A stretch of 64,000 bases of DNA, from contig CAAGAU010000040.1 of the NCBI GenBank assembly GCA_900767885.1, forward strand, positions 8,647 through 72,646, in the 5' to 3' direction. The translations under genes and the position numbers were made by a program. Below are positions 24,116 through 33,632 of the stretch, piece by piece. The notes below the pieces were generated by a model. It ran no database searches. It was not told the DNA's origin and was given only the letters and a program-made list of their open reading frames with translations. Each line of letters starts with the position of its first letter. Within the stretch, counting starts at the first letter, position 1. The DNA comes from Clostridia bacterium. GTDB lineage: Bacteria > Bacillota > Clostridia > Christensenellales > Borkfalkiaceae.

Positions 24116-26890
24116 ATGAAAAAATTATCGATAATGGTTTTGGCTGCGGTTTTCGCAATCTCTATGACCGCGTTCGTTTCGTGTTCGGGCGGAGGCGGCG
24201 GTTCTGCCGATACGGGCGCAAGTTCGTCCGATGCCGGCGTGAGTTCGGGTCTGACGTCGGACACGACGCCCGATACGGGCGTGAGTTCCGGTTCGGGTTC
24301 GGCTTCCGGTTCGGCGGAAACCGCGGAAGAATCGAAAGATAAGGCGGCGGGCGAGATCGCTTCGCTTTATGGCGGAGTGCAAACGCAAAGTTTAAGTGCG
24401 GAAGAAAGATATACGCTCGATTTTGCATGCAAAATGATTTCGCTTAAAGTAGCCGCGCTCGATGGCGATTACGATACCGTAAAGGAAGGCGCGGACGCGT
24501 ACGTTGAGGAATTTAAACGTATTTTAAGCGCGGTAACGCTAAAAGCAACCACCGTCGCGGCAACGACTGAAAAAGTCAAAGCGGAGTTGGATTCGCTTTA
24601 TAACTGTGCGGTTTACTTTTTCGATAATACGCCAGACATGCAAAAATATAAGGCGGAGGCAACCCGAATTTACGACGAACTTAAAGTCCGATTATCTTCG
24701 GCGACTATAACCGTGGGCGAGGCAAAGGCCGTTATTTCGGAATTTGTCGCGGGGACTTATAGTTATTTAAAGGTTGCGGTTTCCGCCGCTGTCGAAGACG
24801 TAAAAGCGATAGCGGTAAACGAGGTCGAGTCGCTGATTGCAAAAGCGATTGCTTACGTGCCTTACGAAGAAGTGCAGACCCGCCTGACCGGGTATTTAAA
24901 CGAGATAAAGAAAGCGATAAATTCCGCTCCGACTAAAGATGAGGCGGAGGAGCTTTTAACAAACGTCAAAGCCCGCGCAGAAGAAAAAATCACACAGATT
25001 TATCGCGAGAAAGTCGAAGAGTTAAGGACTGCCGTCGGGCAAAAACTCAATGCGCTTAAAAACGAGGCTCTCGGATACGTAAAAGACGAGCAACTTAAAA
25101 ACGATCTGGACGAATATTTAAGCGGCGCGATTGAAAAAACGTTAAAAATCGAGGATATAAAAACCGCGGAAAGCGCGCTTGACGAAATAGTCGTCGATAC
25201 GCAAAAGTTTATACGGGAGCAGTATGCCAAACAGGTGGAAAAATTAAAGGCGGCGGCTAAAAATAAACTCGACGCGGCTTTTAATTCCGCAGTCGGCAAG
25301 GTCGAAAGCGAAGATATAAGAAAGAGGCTTACCGAGGCTTATGATACGGCAACGGGCGAGTTGCTTAAAATAAGCGACGTAAAAACCGCTCAGAGCGCGC
25401 TTAATGCGATTTTAGACGAGTTTGAAAAGGCCTCCGTCGATATTTTAAAAACCGTCGTTAAGGAGATCGCTCAAAAATATCAGGCTAAAATAACCGCCGT
25501 ATACGAAAACGCCGTAAAACCGCTTTCGCAGGTTTCTAAAAACGCGCTGAAAAGCCTTTACGACGAAACGACGGCCGAATTGGCAAAAGCCGAAACCGTT
25601 GACGACGTCGTTGCGGCGGCGGATAGTTTTAAAGAGAGAGCGAAGGGATACGTTATTGAGGCGATAGACGCGGTTGTCGCAAAGCTCGGCGAAGTTCCTC
25701 AGCCGTGGTCGTTTTTGCCGAAGAGTTTCGAGCCGAAGAATTTCGTTGTAAAAGCGGAAAATATACCTGCTTACGCCGACTTTACCCCGGTGAAAGAGAT
25801 ACCGCAAAATTACGTGGGTAAACAACTTAACGTGGTTTACGGACTGCTGAATAAAACCTCGGTCGCTCTCTCGTACGTCAACAAGGTTTACGCTGCGCTA
25901 GGCACGGCTGGGACGGTCTATAACACGATTTTCGATAATTCCGACGGGCAGAATTTAACGCTTGAGGCGGGCGGTTTTACGTTGAGTATCAAACTCGATA
26001 ATACCTGTTATGAAGTTTCGGCTCGGATTGCGACCGTTAAAATACTCGTGTTTGCGGATTTGAACAACAGCAGTTACGGCGCGAAAATCGATCTTACGGA
26101 AGACCTTGCCGTAAAATACGACGTAACCGCAAGCAAATTCACCGTGGCGATGAATATGCTTAACGTTATGGCTACGCAAATTGTTTTTGAAAAAGACAAC
26201 GGCGTTACTACGGGTTATGTTTACAATACCGTTGTTGCAAAAGAGAAGGAATTGACTTCTACGAGCGCGCTTATAACCGTAAAGGACGGCTATACGACGA
26301 TAGTCGGCAATAAGGGCGATTTTATTCCGACGAGCGGAGGGATAAATTGCGAAGTGTACGAAAATTCCACGGGAAAATTCGTCGGCAGCGAAGTTTACGA
26401 AAATATGAGCAAAGATGACGAAAAACCTAAATTTTACGATACGCTCTGGTATAATTTAAGGGATATAGCGGGTATAAATTCCGTAAAAAAGACGGATAAG
26501 CAAAACGGGCTTAACCCAGATACGATTTATATCAATTCGTCCGAAGATACCATTCATACCAAAATCGTTTCCATAACCGATTTGTCGCGCAGATTCGATA
26601 TAGAATTCAAGAGTGTTTACGCTTATACTTATAACGAGCAGACCGCAGAATACGAACAAGTCGTGTTTGAAGTTCCGATGTTGTTTATACAGGAAAAATA
26701 CGCCGCGGATTTTGCAAAAGATTTTGAAAAAGCAAACGGCAAGTCGGTAAGCGACGGCAGCATAAGCATAAGCGTTTCCGCCGAGGCGAAAGAGGCTGTA
26801 AATTACGGATACAAAACGCTCGTCGAAAGTTATAAGGCGATTAAAGACAAAGTAACCTATCAGAGCATAATCGATTATTGCAAACGGTAG
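24116..26890 (+). CDS. Surface lipoprotein built from about five alpha-helical repeats, function unknown
   Basis: I do not recognise this family. The start at 24116 has AAGGAGA 7 bases upstream; the longer TTG frame runs into the promoter. The 924-residue product has a signal peptide ending at Cys23 (FVSC), a Gly/Ser/Asp/Thr-rich linker to about residue 75, then about 400 residues of helical, Lys/Glu/Ala-rich sequence. Five units of roughly 74 residues can be laid out from about residue 155 to 530, each with a YL or YD turn in the middle and a T-x-x-E/V-A type element before the last helix. The C-terminal 370 residues are beta-rich and non-repetitive. This is the plan of a stalk carrying a distal domain. 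It is monocistronic, with its own promoter and a hairpin after it. Confidence 0.75.
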   Translation: MKKLSIMVLAAVFAISMTAFVSCSGGGGGSADTGASSSDAGVSSGLTSDTTPDTGVSSGSGSASGSAETAEESKDKAAGEIASLYGGVQTQSLSAEERYTLDFACKMISLKVAALDGDYDTVKEGADAYVEEFKRILSAVTLKATTVAATTEKVKAELDSLYNCAVYFFDNTPDMQKYKAEATRIYDELKVRLSSATITVGEAKAVISEFVAGTYSYLKVAVSAAVEDVKAIAVNEVESLIAKAIAYVPYEEVQTRLTGYLNEIKKAINSAPTKDEAEELLTNVKARAEEKITQIYREKVEELRTAVGQKLNALKNEALGYVKDEQLKNDLDEYLSGAIEKTLKIEDIKTAESALDEIVVDTQKFIREQYAKQVEKLKAAAKNKLDAAFNSAVGKVESEDIRKRLTEAYDTATGELLKISDVKTAQSALNAILDEFEKASVDILKTVVKEIAQKYQAKITAVYENAVKPLSQVSKNALKSLYDETTAELAKAETVDDVVAAADSFKERAKGYVIEAIDAVVAKLGEVPQPWSFLPKSFEPKNFVVKAENIPAYADFTPVKEIPQNYVGKQLNVVYGLLNKTSVALSYVNKVYAALGTAGTVYNTIFDNSDGQNLTLEAGGFTLSIKLDNTCYEVSARIATVKILVFADLNNSSYGAKIDLTEDLAVKYDVTASKFTVAMNMLNVMATQIVFEKDNGVTTGYVYNTVVAKEKELTSTSALITVKDGYTTIVGNKGDFIPTSGGINCEVYENSTGKFVGSEVYENMSKDDEKPKFYDTLWYNLRDIAGINSVKKTDKQNGLNPDTIYINSSEDTIHTKIVSITDLSRRFDIEFKSVYAYTYNEQTAEYEQVVFEVPMLFIQEKYAADFAKDFEKANGKSVSDGSISISVSAEAKEAVNYGYKTLVESYKAIKDKVTYQSIIDYCKR

Positions 26891-26904
26891 AAACTCTTTG
26901 ATGG

Positions 26905-26947
26905 TTTTACCCCCTATCGTCGGCGTTGCCGACGATAGGGGGTAAAA
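26905..26947. terminator. Hairpin between convergent lipoprotein and murG genes
   Basis: A perfect 20-bp inverted repeat (26905-26924 and 26928-26947) with a 3-base loop. The outer TTTT/AAAA pairs take the place of a T tract on both strands. Confidence 0.75.
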
Positions 26948-26955
26948 GCGCGTGG

Positions 26956-28029
26956 TTAAGTGCCGCGGGTGAGTTTGTCTATTTCGTCGGCGATTTTCCG
27001 CACGGGGTTTTTTATCGCGCATTTGCCGCAGGCAATGCGCAACGTCCCGGAATATTTATCCGTGTTTTTTATCGCGCTTAAAAACGATTGCTCGGTTAAA
27101 TTCTCCTCGTATAGCACGTTTATCGCGCTTCTTTTAAGATAATAATTCGCGTTGTCGATCTGATCGCCGCGCGAATTTTTTTTGGGCAGAGGTATGCAGA
27201 GCGCGGGCTTTTTAAGCGCGACTATCTCCGATAAAGCGTTTGCGCCGCCGCGCGTTACGCATATATCCGCCAACGCGTATGCCTTAGCCATATCCGTAAT
27301 ATAGTCGGTTTCAAAGTAGCCGTCTTTTTTAATTCCGCTATTTTTTCCATTCCCCGAGGCGTGTAGCACGAAATAGTTTTTTAACAGTTCGTCAAGCGTT
27401 TTGCGCGTAATATCGTTTATCGCGCCCGCGCCCTGACTGCCGCCTGTTATAAGCAAGACTTTTTTGTCGCCGTTAAAACCGTATTCCTGTTTCGCCTGCG
27501 CAACGTTTACGCGCGCAAACAACTCTTTTCTCAGCGGACTGCCGGTAAAAACCGCGCGCGGATAATTTTCCGCGGTGGTTTTAAAGCCCGTTAAAAGCAC
27601 GCTTGCTTTTTTAAGCGCGATTTTGTTGGCAAGCCCCGGCGTTAAGTCGGATTCGTGCAAAGCGACGGGAATTTTAAGTTCGGCGGCGGCTAAAACCGTC
27701 GGCAGAGATACGTAGCCGCCCTTTGAAAACACCACGGCGGGTTTTATTTCTTCAAGAGCCTTGCGCGCAGCCGAAATTCCGCGTAAAAGCGTAAACGGTA
27801 CGCCGAGATTTTTAAGCGTAAGCCTGCGTTCGAGTTTGGCGCACGGTACGCCGTGGTAGGTTAAGCCTTTTTCTTGCGCCAACCTTTTTTCCATGCCGTT
27901 TTCGCTGCCGATATACTCGCAGTTGTATCCGCGCCTTTTAAGTTCTTCGGCAACCGCCAGCGCAGGTATACAGTGTCCTGCCGTTCCGCCGCCGGTCAAT
28001 ACCGCCGTTTTGGTAAATTTTTCGCTCAT
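26956..28029 (-). CDS. murG: MurG, lipid II-forming GlcNAc transferase
   Basis: A 357-residue peripheral membrane glycosyltransferase that adds GlcNAc from UDP-GlcNAc to lipid I, giving lipid II for peptidoglycan. The N-terminal GGGTAGHCIPALA loop, HESDLTPGLANK, GGSQGAGAIND and the C-terminal TRGGANALSE nucleotide-binding motif are all present. Length is normal. It stands alone here rather than in a dcw cluster and ends against a hairpin shared with the convergent lipoprotein gene. Confidence 0.95.
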   Translation of the reverse strand: MSEKFTKTAVLTGGGTAGHCIPALAVAEELKRRGYNCEYIGSENGMEKRLAQEKGLTYHGVPCAKLERRLTLKNLGVPFTLLRGISAARKALEEIKPAVVFSKGGYVSLPTVLAAAELKIPVALHESDLTPGLANKIALKKASVLLTGFKTTAENYPRAVFTGSPLRKELFARVNVAQAKQEYGFNGDKKVLLITGGSQGAGAINDITRKTLDELLKNYFVLHASGNGKNSGIKKDGYFETDYITDMAKAYALADICVTRGGANALSEIVALKKPALCIPLPKKNSRGDQIDNANYYLKRSAINVLYEENLTEQSFLSAIKNTDKYSGTLRIACGKCAIKNPVRKIADEIDKLTRGT

Positions 28030-28083
28030 AGTATATATTATGACTTAAAATCGTAAAATTTAACGGAAAATTCGCTTTATCGC

Positions 28084-28112
28084 TTGAAAATATCGCGATT
28101 TTATAGTAAAAT
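28084..28112 (+). promoter_or_regulatory. Promoter of the glpK operon
   Basis: TTGAAA (28084-28089), 17-base spacer, TAAAAT (28107-28112), 19 bases before the glpK start and its GAGGGTGA ribosome site. Confidence 0.7.
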
Positions 28113-28131
28113 AAATCCGAGGGTGAAGTAA

Positions 28132-29595
28132 ATGCGTTATATTGCGGCTTTGGACGAGGGAACGACGGCTACGCGCGCCGTGCTTTTCGATTTGCAGTCC
28201 GAAAAAATTGTAAAGAGCGTAAGTGCGGAAATAAAGCAGTATTATCCGCAGCCTTCTTTTGTGGAAGAAGACGCGGAAGAGATTTATTTTAAAACGCGCG
28301 AAGTTTTAGACGAAATTTTAGACTACGCCGACGGCGACGTCGCGGGCGTGGGCGTTACCAACCAGCGCGAAACGGTGGTGGCGTGGGACGCAAAAAGCGG
28401 AAGACCGCTCTGTAACGCCATAGTTTGGCAGTGCAGGCGCACGGCGGATTTTATGGCTTCGCTCGATAAAAATACGGTTGAAACCATAAGAAAAAAGACG
28501 GGACTTTTACCCGACGCGTATTTTTCGGCGAGTAAAATCAAATGGCTTATAGATAACGTGCCGCAGATTAAAACCAAACTCGAAAAAGGCGAGGTTTGTT
28601 TCGGCACTATAGACAGTTACCTTATTTACAGGTTTACCGACGGAAAGTCGTTCGTAACCGACGCTACGAACGCCTCCCGAACGATGTTGTTTAATATCAA
28701 CACGCTTAAGTGGGACGAAGAATTGCTTGAAATTTTCGGCGTGCCGAAAAGCGCGTTGCCGACCGTAGTGCCGAGCGATTGCGTTGCGGGCGAAACAGAG
28801 TATAAAGGCAAAAAAATTCCGATTTGCGGAATAGCGGGCGATCAGCAAGCCGCCGTGGTGGGGCAATGCTGTTTTAATAAGGGCGAATGTAAAGCGACTT
28901 ACGGCACGGGGTTGTTTATGCTGTGCAATACCGGCGAAAAGCCCGTTTTTTCGCAAAAAGGTTTACTTACCACAATCGCGTACAAGTTAGGCGATAGAAC
29001 GGTTTACGCATTAGAAGGCAGCGTTTTCAACGCGGGCAGCACTGTTCAGTGGCTGCGCGACGGGCTTGAATTTTTCCGTCGCAGCGAGGAATGCGAAAGC
29101 CTTGCCGTTTCGGTAAAAGACAACGGCGGAGTATATCTCGTCCCCGCGTTTACGGGACTTGGCGCGCCGCACTGGTCGTCGGACGCGCGCGGAATGATTT
29201 GCGGACTTACGCGCGGCGCGGGCAAGGCTCATATAACCAGAGCCGCGCTCGAATCCATCGCTTATTCCGCCAAAGATTTAGCCGAGGTTATGCGCGGCGA
29301 AAACGGAGAAATTTCGGTTTTGCGCGTGGACGGCGGCGCGTCGGCGAATAATTTTCTGATGCAGTTTCAGGCAGACGTTCTCGGCGAAAAAGTGGATAAA
29401 CCCTGTGAAAAAGAAAGTACCGCCCTCGGCGCGGTTTACCTTTGCGCGCTGGGATTGAAAATTCTTTCTTTCGATAAAGTAGCAAAGATGAGAAAGACCG
29501 AAAAAATTTATTTTCCGCAAAAAGACGGAGAAGTATATAAAAAATATTACGACGAATGGCTTAAAGCCGTAGAGAGGTGCGTTTATGGAAAATAA
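28132..29595 (+). CDS. glpK: Glycerol kinase
   Basis: A 487-residue FGGY-family kinase that makes glycerol 3-phosphate from glycerol and ATP. The N-terminal phosphate loop (LDEGTTATRAVLF), the NQRET block, the GIAGDQQAA segment and ATYGTGLFMLCNTG are typical of GlpK rather than other sugar kinases. No glycerol facilitator is next to it. Its end overlaps the following lipase gene by 11 bases, which suggests that the glycerol comes from glycerides split by that enzyme. It begins a run of five overlapping genes. Confidence 0.94.
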   Translation: MRYIAALDEGTTATRAVLFDLQSEKIVKSVSAEIKQYYPQPSFVEEDAEEIYFKTREVLDEILDYADGDVAGVGVTNQRETVVAWDAKSGRPLCNAIVWQCRRTADFMASLDKNTVETIRKKTGLLPDAYFSASKIKWLIDNVPQIKTKLEKGEVCFGTIDSYLIYRFTDGKSFVTDATNASRTMLFNINTLKWDEELLEIFGVPKSALPTVVPSDCVAGETEYKGKKIPICGIAGDQQAAVVGQCCFNKGECKATYGTGLFMLCNTGEKPVFSQKGLLTTIAYKLGDRTVYALEGSVFNAGSTVQWLRDGLEFFRRSEECESLAVSVKDNGGVYLVPAFTGLGAPHWSSDARGMICGLTRGAGKAHITRAALESIAYSAKDLAEVMRGENGEISVLRVDGGASANNFLMQFQADVLGEKVDKPCEKESTALGAVYLCALGLKILSFDKVAKMRKTEKIYFPQKDGEVYKKYYDEWLKAVERCVYGK

Positions 29596-30496
29596 CAAGA
29601 AAACTTTTGAGGCGTTTGACGGCAAGGTTATATGTTACCGCGACTGGGTGCCGGAAAAACCCAAGGCGATAATTCAGGTTGTGCACGGCATGGCGGAATC
29701 GAGCGACAGATACGAAATTTTCGGCGAGTATATGAAGGAACGCGGATTTATCGTCGTTGCGGACGATCACCGCGGACACGGCGAAACCGATCCCGATCGC
29801 CGCGGCTATTGCGACGGCGATATGTTCAACGACACTATAAAGGACGTAGCCTCGCTGCAACTTGCCTATCGCGACAAATACCCCGAGTTGCCTTACTTTA
29901 TATTCGGGCATAGTTACGGTTCGTTTTTAACGCAGGCGTATATCGAGCGTTACGGCGATTCTTTAAGCGGCGTTATTATAGGCGGCAGTGCATATTTAAA
30001 CGACGCGTCGGTATTTTTCGGGCGCATAGTGGCAAAAATTAACTGTTTGCTCGGCAGGGCGGACAGACCCGCAAACTTTATAAAAAAACTTTCGTTCGAC
30101 GCGTTTAATAAAAAATATTCCGACGGGACGACCTTTATTTCGCAGCTAAAGGACGAGTGCGATCGTTACGCCGTTTCGCCCGACTGTAATTTTACGCTGT
30201 CTTACGGGTTTTATAAGAGTTTCTTTACCGCGCTGCCCAAGATTTATAAGGCTAAAAATTATTCCGCTATACCCAAGGATTTGCCGATAATGCTCGTTGC
30301 TGGCGACGGCGATCCCGTCGGCGGTTACGGCAAACTCGTTGAAAAACTCTACGATTTTTATCTTAACAAAGTCGGCCTTAAAAGCGTAAAAAAGGTTGTT
30401 TACGAAAAAGTACGCCACGAGTATTTAAACGATACTTCGCGTGAGAGCGTTTTAGCCGAAATGGCCGATTTTTGCGAAGGTTTATGCAAAAACTGA
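29585..30496 (+). CDS. Alpha/beta hydrolase, monoacylglycerol lipase-like
   Basis: A 303-residue cytoplasmic serine hydrolase. The HGMAESSDRY oxyanion-side motif, DHRGHGET and the nucleophile elbow GHSYGS are characteristic of the monoglyceride lipase/lysophospholipase group; the acid is likely in AGDGDPVGG and the His in VRHEYLND. The start lies inside glpK (11-base overlap), so the two are co-translated. Together they would turn monoglycerides into fatty acid and glycerol 3-phosphate; the lipid substrate is inferred from this context. Confidence 0.88.
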   Translation: MENNKKTFEAFDGKVICYRDWVPEKPKAIIQVVHGMAESSDRYEIFGEYMKERGFIVVADDHRGHGETDPDRRGYCDGDMFNDTIKDVASLQLAYRDKYPELPYFIFGHSYGSFLTQAYIERYGDSLSGVIIGGSAYLNDASVFFGRIVAKINCLLGRADRPANFIKKLSFDAFNKKYSDGTTFISQLKDECDRYAVSPDCNFTLSYGFYKSFFTALPKIYKAKNYSAIPKDLPIMLVAGDGDPVGGYGKLVEKLYDFYLNKVGLKSVKKVVYEKVRHEYLNDTSRESVLAEMADFCEGLCKN

Positions 30497-31812
30497 AACT
30501 TTCCCGAGGGGCGGAATTTATAATAAACCGTCTTACGGAAAACGGGTTTAAGGCTTATGCCGTAGGCGGTTGCGTGCGCGATTTGCTGCGCGGCAAAAAC
30601 CCCGACGACTACGATATAACTTCGTCCGCCCGCCCTGAGCAAACGCTTGCCGTTTTTAAAGATTTACCCGTTTTTACCACGGGTTTAAAACACGGCACGG
30701 TTACGGTGGTGTACGAAAAAGAAAACTTTGAGGTAACCACCTTTCGTCGCGACGGAGATTATTCGGACGGCAGGCGACCCGACGAGGTCAGTTTTTCGTG
30801 CGATATTAAGGAAGATTTATCCCGCCGCGATTTTACCGTGAACGCGGCGGCGTATAATTATACGGACGGGCTTATTGACCCGTTCGGCGCGCAATCCGAT
30901 ATAAAAAACGGTATTTTGCGGTGCGTCGGCGACCCGACAAAGAGGTTTGCGGAAGATTCGCTGCGTATTTTAAGATTGGTTCGTTTTTGTTCGACGCTCG
31001 GCTTTGCCGCGGCGGCGGAAACCGCCGCCGCGGCTGAAAAACTTCGCGGCGGACTTAAAAGGGTTTCGGGCGAACGGATATTTACCGAACTTACCAAAAC
31101 TATAAACGGCGCAAACGCGACCTGCGCCTTAATGCAGTTTAAGGATATAATTTTCGAGGTTCTGCCAGAACTTACCCCTTGCGATAATTTCGGTCAGAAA
31201 TCGCCTTGGCACGCGTATACCGTCTACGAGCATATAGCGCGCTCGGTCGGCGCGGCCGACGGAGACGAGGCGATAAAATGGTGTATGCTTTTGCACGATT
31301 GCGGTAAACCCGAGTGTTTTACCCAAAAAGACGGAGTGGGGCATTTTTACGGACACGCGGCTGTTTCGGCAAAAAAAGCGCAAGCCGTGTTTGCAAGATT
31401 GAAATTTTCTTCCGCGCTTAAAAAACGCGCGTTGTTTTTAATCGAAAACCACGATTACAGGATAAACCCCGACGAAAAATCGGTTAAAAAAGTTTTGTCA
31501 AAGTGGGGTTATAGCGCGTTTTACGATATATTAAAGGTGAGGTATGCCGATAATTTCGCGCAAGGAACGTCTTTTTCGGAGCGCGAACGGAGCGTAACGG
31601 ACGAACTTAAACTGATAGCCGACTGCGTGAAGGCGCGCGGCGACTGCGTAACCCTTAAAGACCTTGCTGTAAACGGCTCGGACGTAATCGCCATGGGTGC
31701 AAAGCCCGAAGAAGTCGGCAAAATTTTAAATAATGCTTTATCACAAGTGATAAGCGGCTCTATCGAAAACGACAAACAAAAACTGTCGGAATATATTAAA
31801 AGGCTTATATGA
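30484..31812 (+). CDS. cca: CCA-adding tRNA nucleotidyltransferase with HD domain
   Basis: A 442-residue enzyme that builds or repairs the 3' CCA of tRNA. The class II nucleotidyltransferase core is clear: GGCVRDLLRGKNPDDYDI with the D-x-D metal ligands, RRDGDYSDGRRP and the RRDFTVNA element. The C-terminal part has an HD domain (LLHDCGKPECF, GHAAVSAKKA). I use the ATG at 30484, with GCGAAGG 3 bases upstream; the longer TTG frame adds four residues. The start overlaps the lipase gene by 13 bases and the stop overlaps uvrC by 4. tRNA-Arg(CCG) in this window already encodes its CCA, so here the enzyme may be mainly a repair activity. Confidence 0.94.
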   Translation: MQKLKLSRGAEFIINRLTENGFKAYAVGGCVRDLLRGKNPDDYDITSSARPEQTLAVFKDLPVFTTGLKHGTVTVVYEKENFEVTTFRRDGDYSDGRRPDEVSFSCDIKEDLSRRDFTVNAAAYNYTDGLIDPFGAQSDIKNGILRCVGDPTKRFAEDSLRILRLVRFCSTLGFAAAAETAAAAEKLRGGLKRVSGERIFTELTKTINGANATCALMQFKDIIFEVLPELTPCDNFGQKSPWHAYTVYEHIARSVGAADGDEAIKWCMLLHDCGKPECFTQKDGVGHFYGHAAVSAKKAQAVFARLKFSSALKKRALFLIENHDYRINPDEKSVKKVLSKWGYSAFYDILKVRYADNFAQGTSFSERERSVTDELKLIADCVKARGDCVTLKDLAVNGSDVIAMGAKPEEVGKILNNALSQVISGSIENDKQKLSEYIKRLI

Positions 31813-33632
31813 ACGAAAATCTTGCGCTTAAAATATCGATGTTGCCCGAAAACCCCGGGGTATACGTAATGCTGGATAAATTCGGCACGGTTATTTACGT
31901 CGGTAAGGCAAAAGTATTGAAAAACAGGGTAAAACAGTATTTTTACTCTAATAAAAAGCCCGAAAAAGTAGCGGCGATGGTCGCTAACATAGCCGATTTT
32001 TATTATATAATAACCACTTCCGAAATAGACGCGCTTTCGCTCGAAAACAACCTTATAAAAAAGTACAAGCCGCACTACAACATACTTTTAAAGGACGATA
32101 AAACTTATCCGTATATAAAAGTAAATTTAAAAGAACCTTTCCCCGCGTTTTCGGTTACGCGCAAAATTAAAAGGGACAAGGCTAAATATTTCGGCCCGTT
32201 TATGGGCGGCGTGAGCGCTAAAGATACGCTCGAAATAATAAATCTCGCGTTTACCGTGCGCACCTGCTCGGTAAAAATCGACCCCGAAAAGCCGCATAAG
32301 GAATGTCTTAACTATCACCTTAAAAAGTGCCTTGCGCCGTGCGCGGGCAAAGTGAGCGAAAAAGAGTACGACGAGCGCGTTAAAGATGCGATAGACTTTT
32401 TGTCGGGCAGCGACGAGAGCGTGGAGAAAATTCTTACCGAAAAAATGCGTAAGTTTTCCGAATTAGAGGAGTTCGAACTGGCTATGTCCTATCGCGACAA
32501 ACTCAAAATGCTCGAAAAAATCAAGTTGAAACGCATAACCGCTTTGAACAGATTTGTCGATATGGATATAATCGGTACTGCCACAAACGGTATTTACAGC
32601 AGCGCGAACGTGTTGTTTATTCGCGGCGGAAGAATGCAGGGCGGCAAAAATTTCGCCCTCGAGGATGCTTCCGAAAGCGGCGGCGAACGCATACGCGGAT
32701 TTATTTCGGGGTATTATTCCACGGGTGCGGAGATGCCCGACGAAATTCTGATAAGCGAGGAATTCGACGATATAAAGGCGACGGAAGATTACCTTTTGGC
32801 CGCTTACGGCAAGTCGGTTAAAATTTATGCGCCGCAAAAAGGCGTAAAAAAACAACTCACCGATATGGCTAAAAAGAACGCCGAAGATTACCTTGAAAAA
32901 GAGATTGACAAGATAAAACACAAGGACGATATGACCGTGGTCGCGTGCAAACGGCTTAAACAGATTTTGTCGCTTAAACGCTACCCCAGGCGTATGGAAT
33001 GTTACGATATTTCGCATATAAGCGGCGTTGATAAGGTCGGCTCGATGGTGGTGTTTATCGACGGCGAACCCGATAAATCGTCTTATAGGCGGTTTAAAAT
33101 AAAAACCGTAGAGGGCAACAACGACTTTGCCTGTTTAAAAGAAGTGTTAAAACGCCGCCTTGAAAAACTCGGCGGCGACGAAGAAGAAAAATTCCCTCGC
33201 CCGGATCTTATCATAATCGACGGCGGTAAAGGGCAGCTTTCGAGCGTAAAGGCGGTTTTCGACGAAATGGGTTGCGATATAGACCTTATTTCGCTTGCCA
33301 AACGCGAAGAGGAGATATATACTGTATACGATAACGAGCCGATTGTTTTGTCGCACAGGGATTATTGCCTTAAAACTTTGCAGCGGATCCGCGACGAGGC
33401 GCACAGATTTGCCATAACCTATCACAGAGCCACGCATTTAAAACATAACCTTTTATCGGAGTTATCCCGTATAGAGGGAGTGGGCGCGGTTAAGCGCAAG
33501 GCGTTAATGGATAAATTCGGCACTGTCGAAAACATAAAAAGAGCGAGCGAAGAGGAACTTTCCGAAGTTGCCGGTATAGGCCCGACGCTTGCGCGAACAA
33601 TAAAGGAGCAAATGAATAAAGATGAAGAATAA
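31809..33632 (+). CDS. uvrC: Excinuclease ABC subunit C
   Basis: A 607-residue nucleotide-excision-repair nuclease. The N-terminal GIY-YIG domain (NPGVYVML and IYVGKAKVLKNRV), a UVR motif near residue 205-240 (UvrB contact), the RNase H-like C-terminal nuclease (YDISHISG, DLIIIDGGKGQL) and a C-terminal helix-hairpin-helix pair (IEGVGAVKRKALMDKFG, VAGIGPTLA) are all present in normal order. It is linked to cca by an ATGA overlap and to hprK by an 11-base overlap. Confidence 0.96.
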   Translation: MNENLALKISMLPENPGVYVMLDKFGTVIYVGKAKVLKNRVKQYFYSNKKPEKVAAMVANIADFYYIITTSEIDALSLENNLIKKYKPHYNILLKDDKTYPYIKVNLKEPFPAFSVTRKIKRDKAKYFGPFMGGVSAKDTLEIINLAFTVRTCSVKIDPEKPHKECLNYHLKKCLAPCAGKVSEKEYDERVKDAIDFLSGSDESVEKILTEKMRKFSELEEFELAMSYRDKLKMLEKIKLKRITALNRFVDMDIIGTATNGIYSSANVLFIRGGRMQGGKNFALEDASESGGERIRGFISGYYSTGAEMPDEILISEEFDDIKATEDYLLAAYGKSVKIYAPQKGVKKQLTDMAKKNAEDYLEKEIDKIKHKDDMTVVACKRLKQILSLKRYPRRMECYDISHISGVDKVGSMVVFIDGEPDKSSYRRFKIKTVEGNNDFACLKEVLKRRLEKLGGDEEEKFPRPDLIIIDGGKGQLSSVKAVFDEMGCDIDLISLAKREEEIYTVYDNEPIVLSHRDYCLKTLQRIRDEAHRFAITYHRATHLKHNLLSELSRIEGVGAVKRKALMDKFGTVENIKRASEEELSEVAGIGPTLARTIKEQMNKDEE

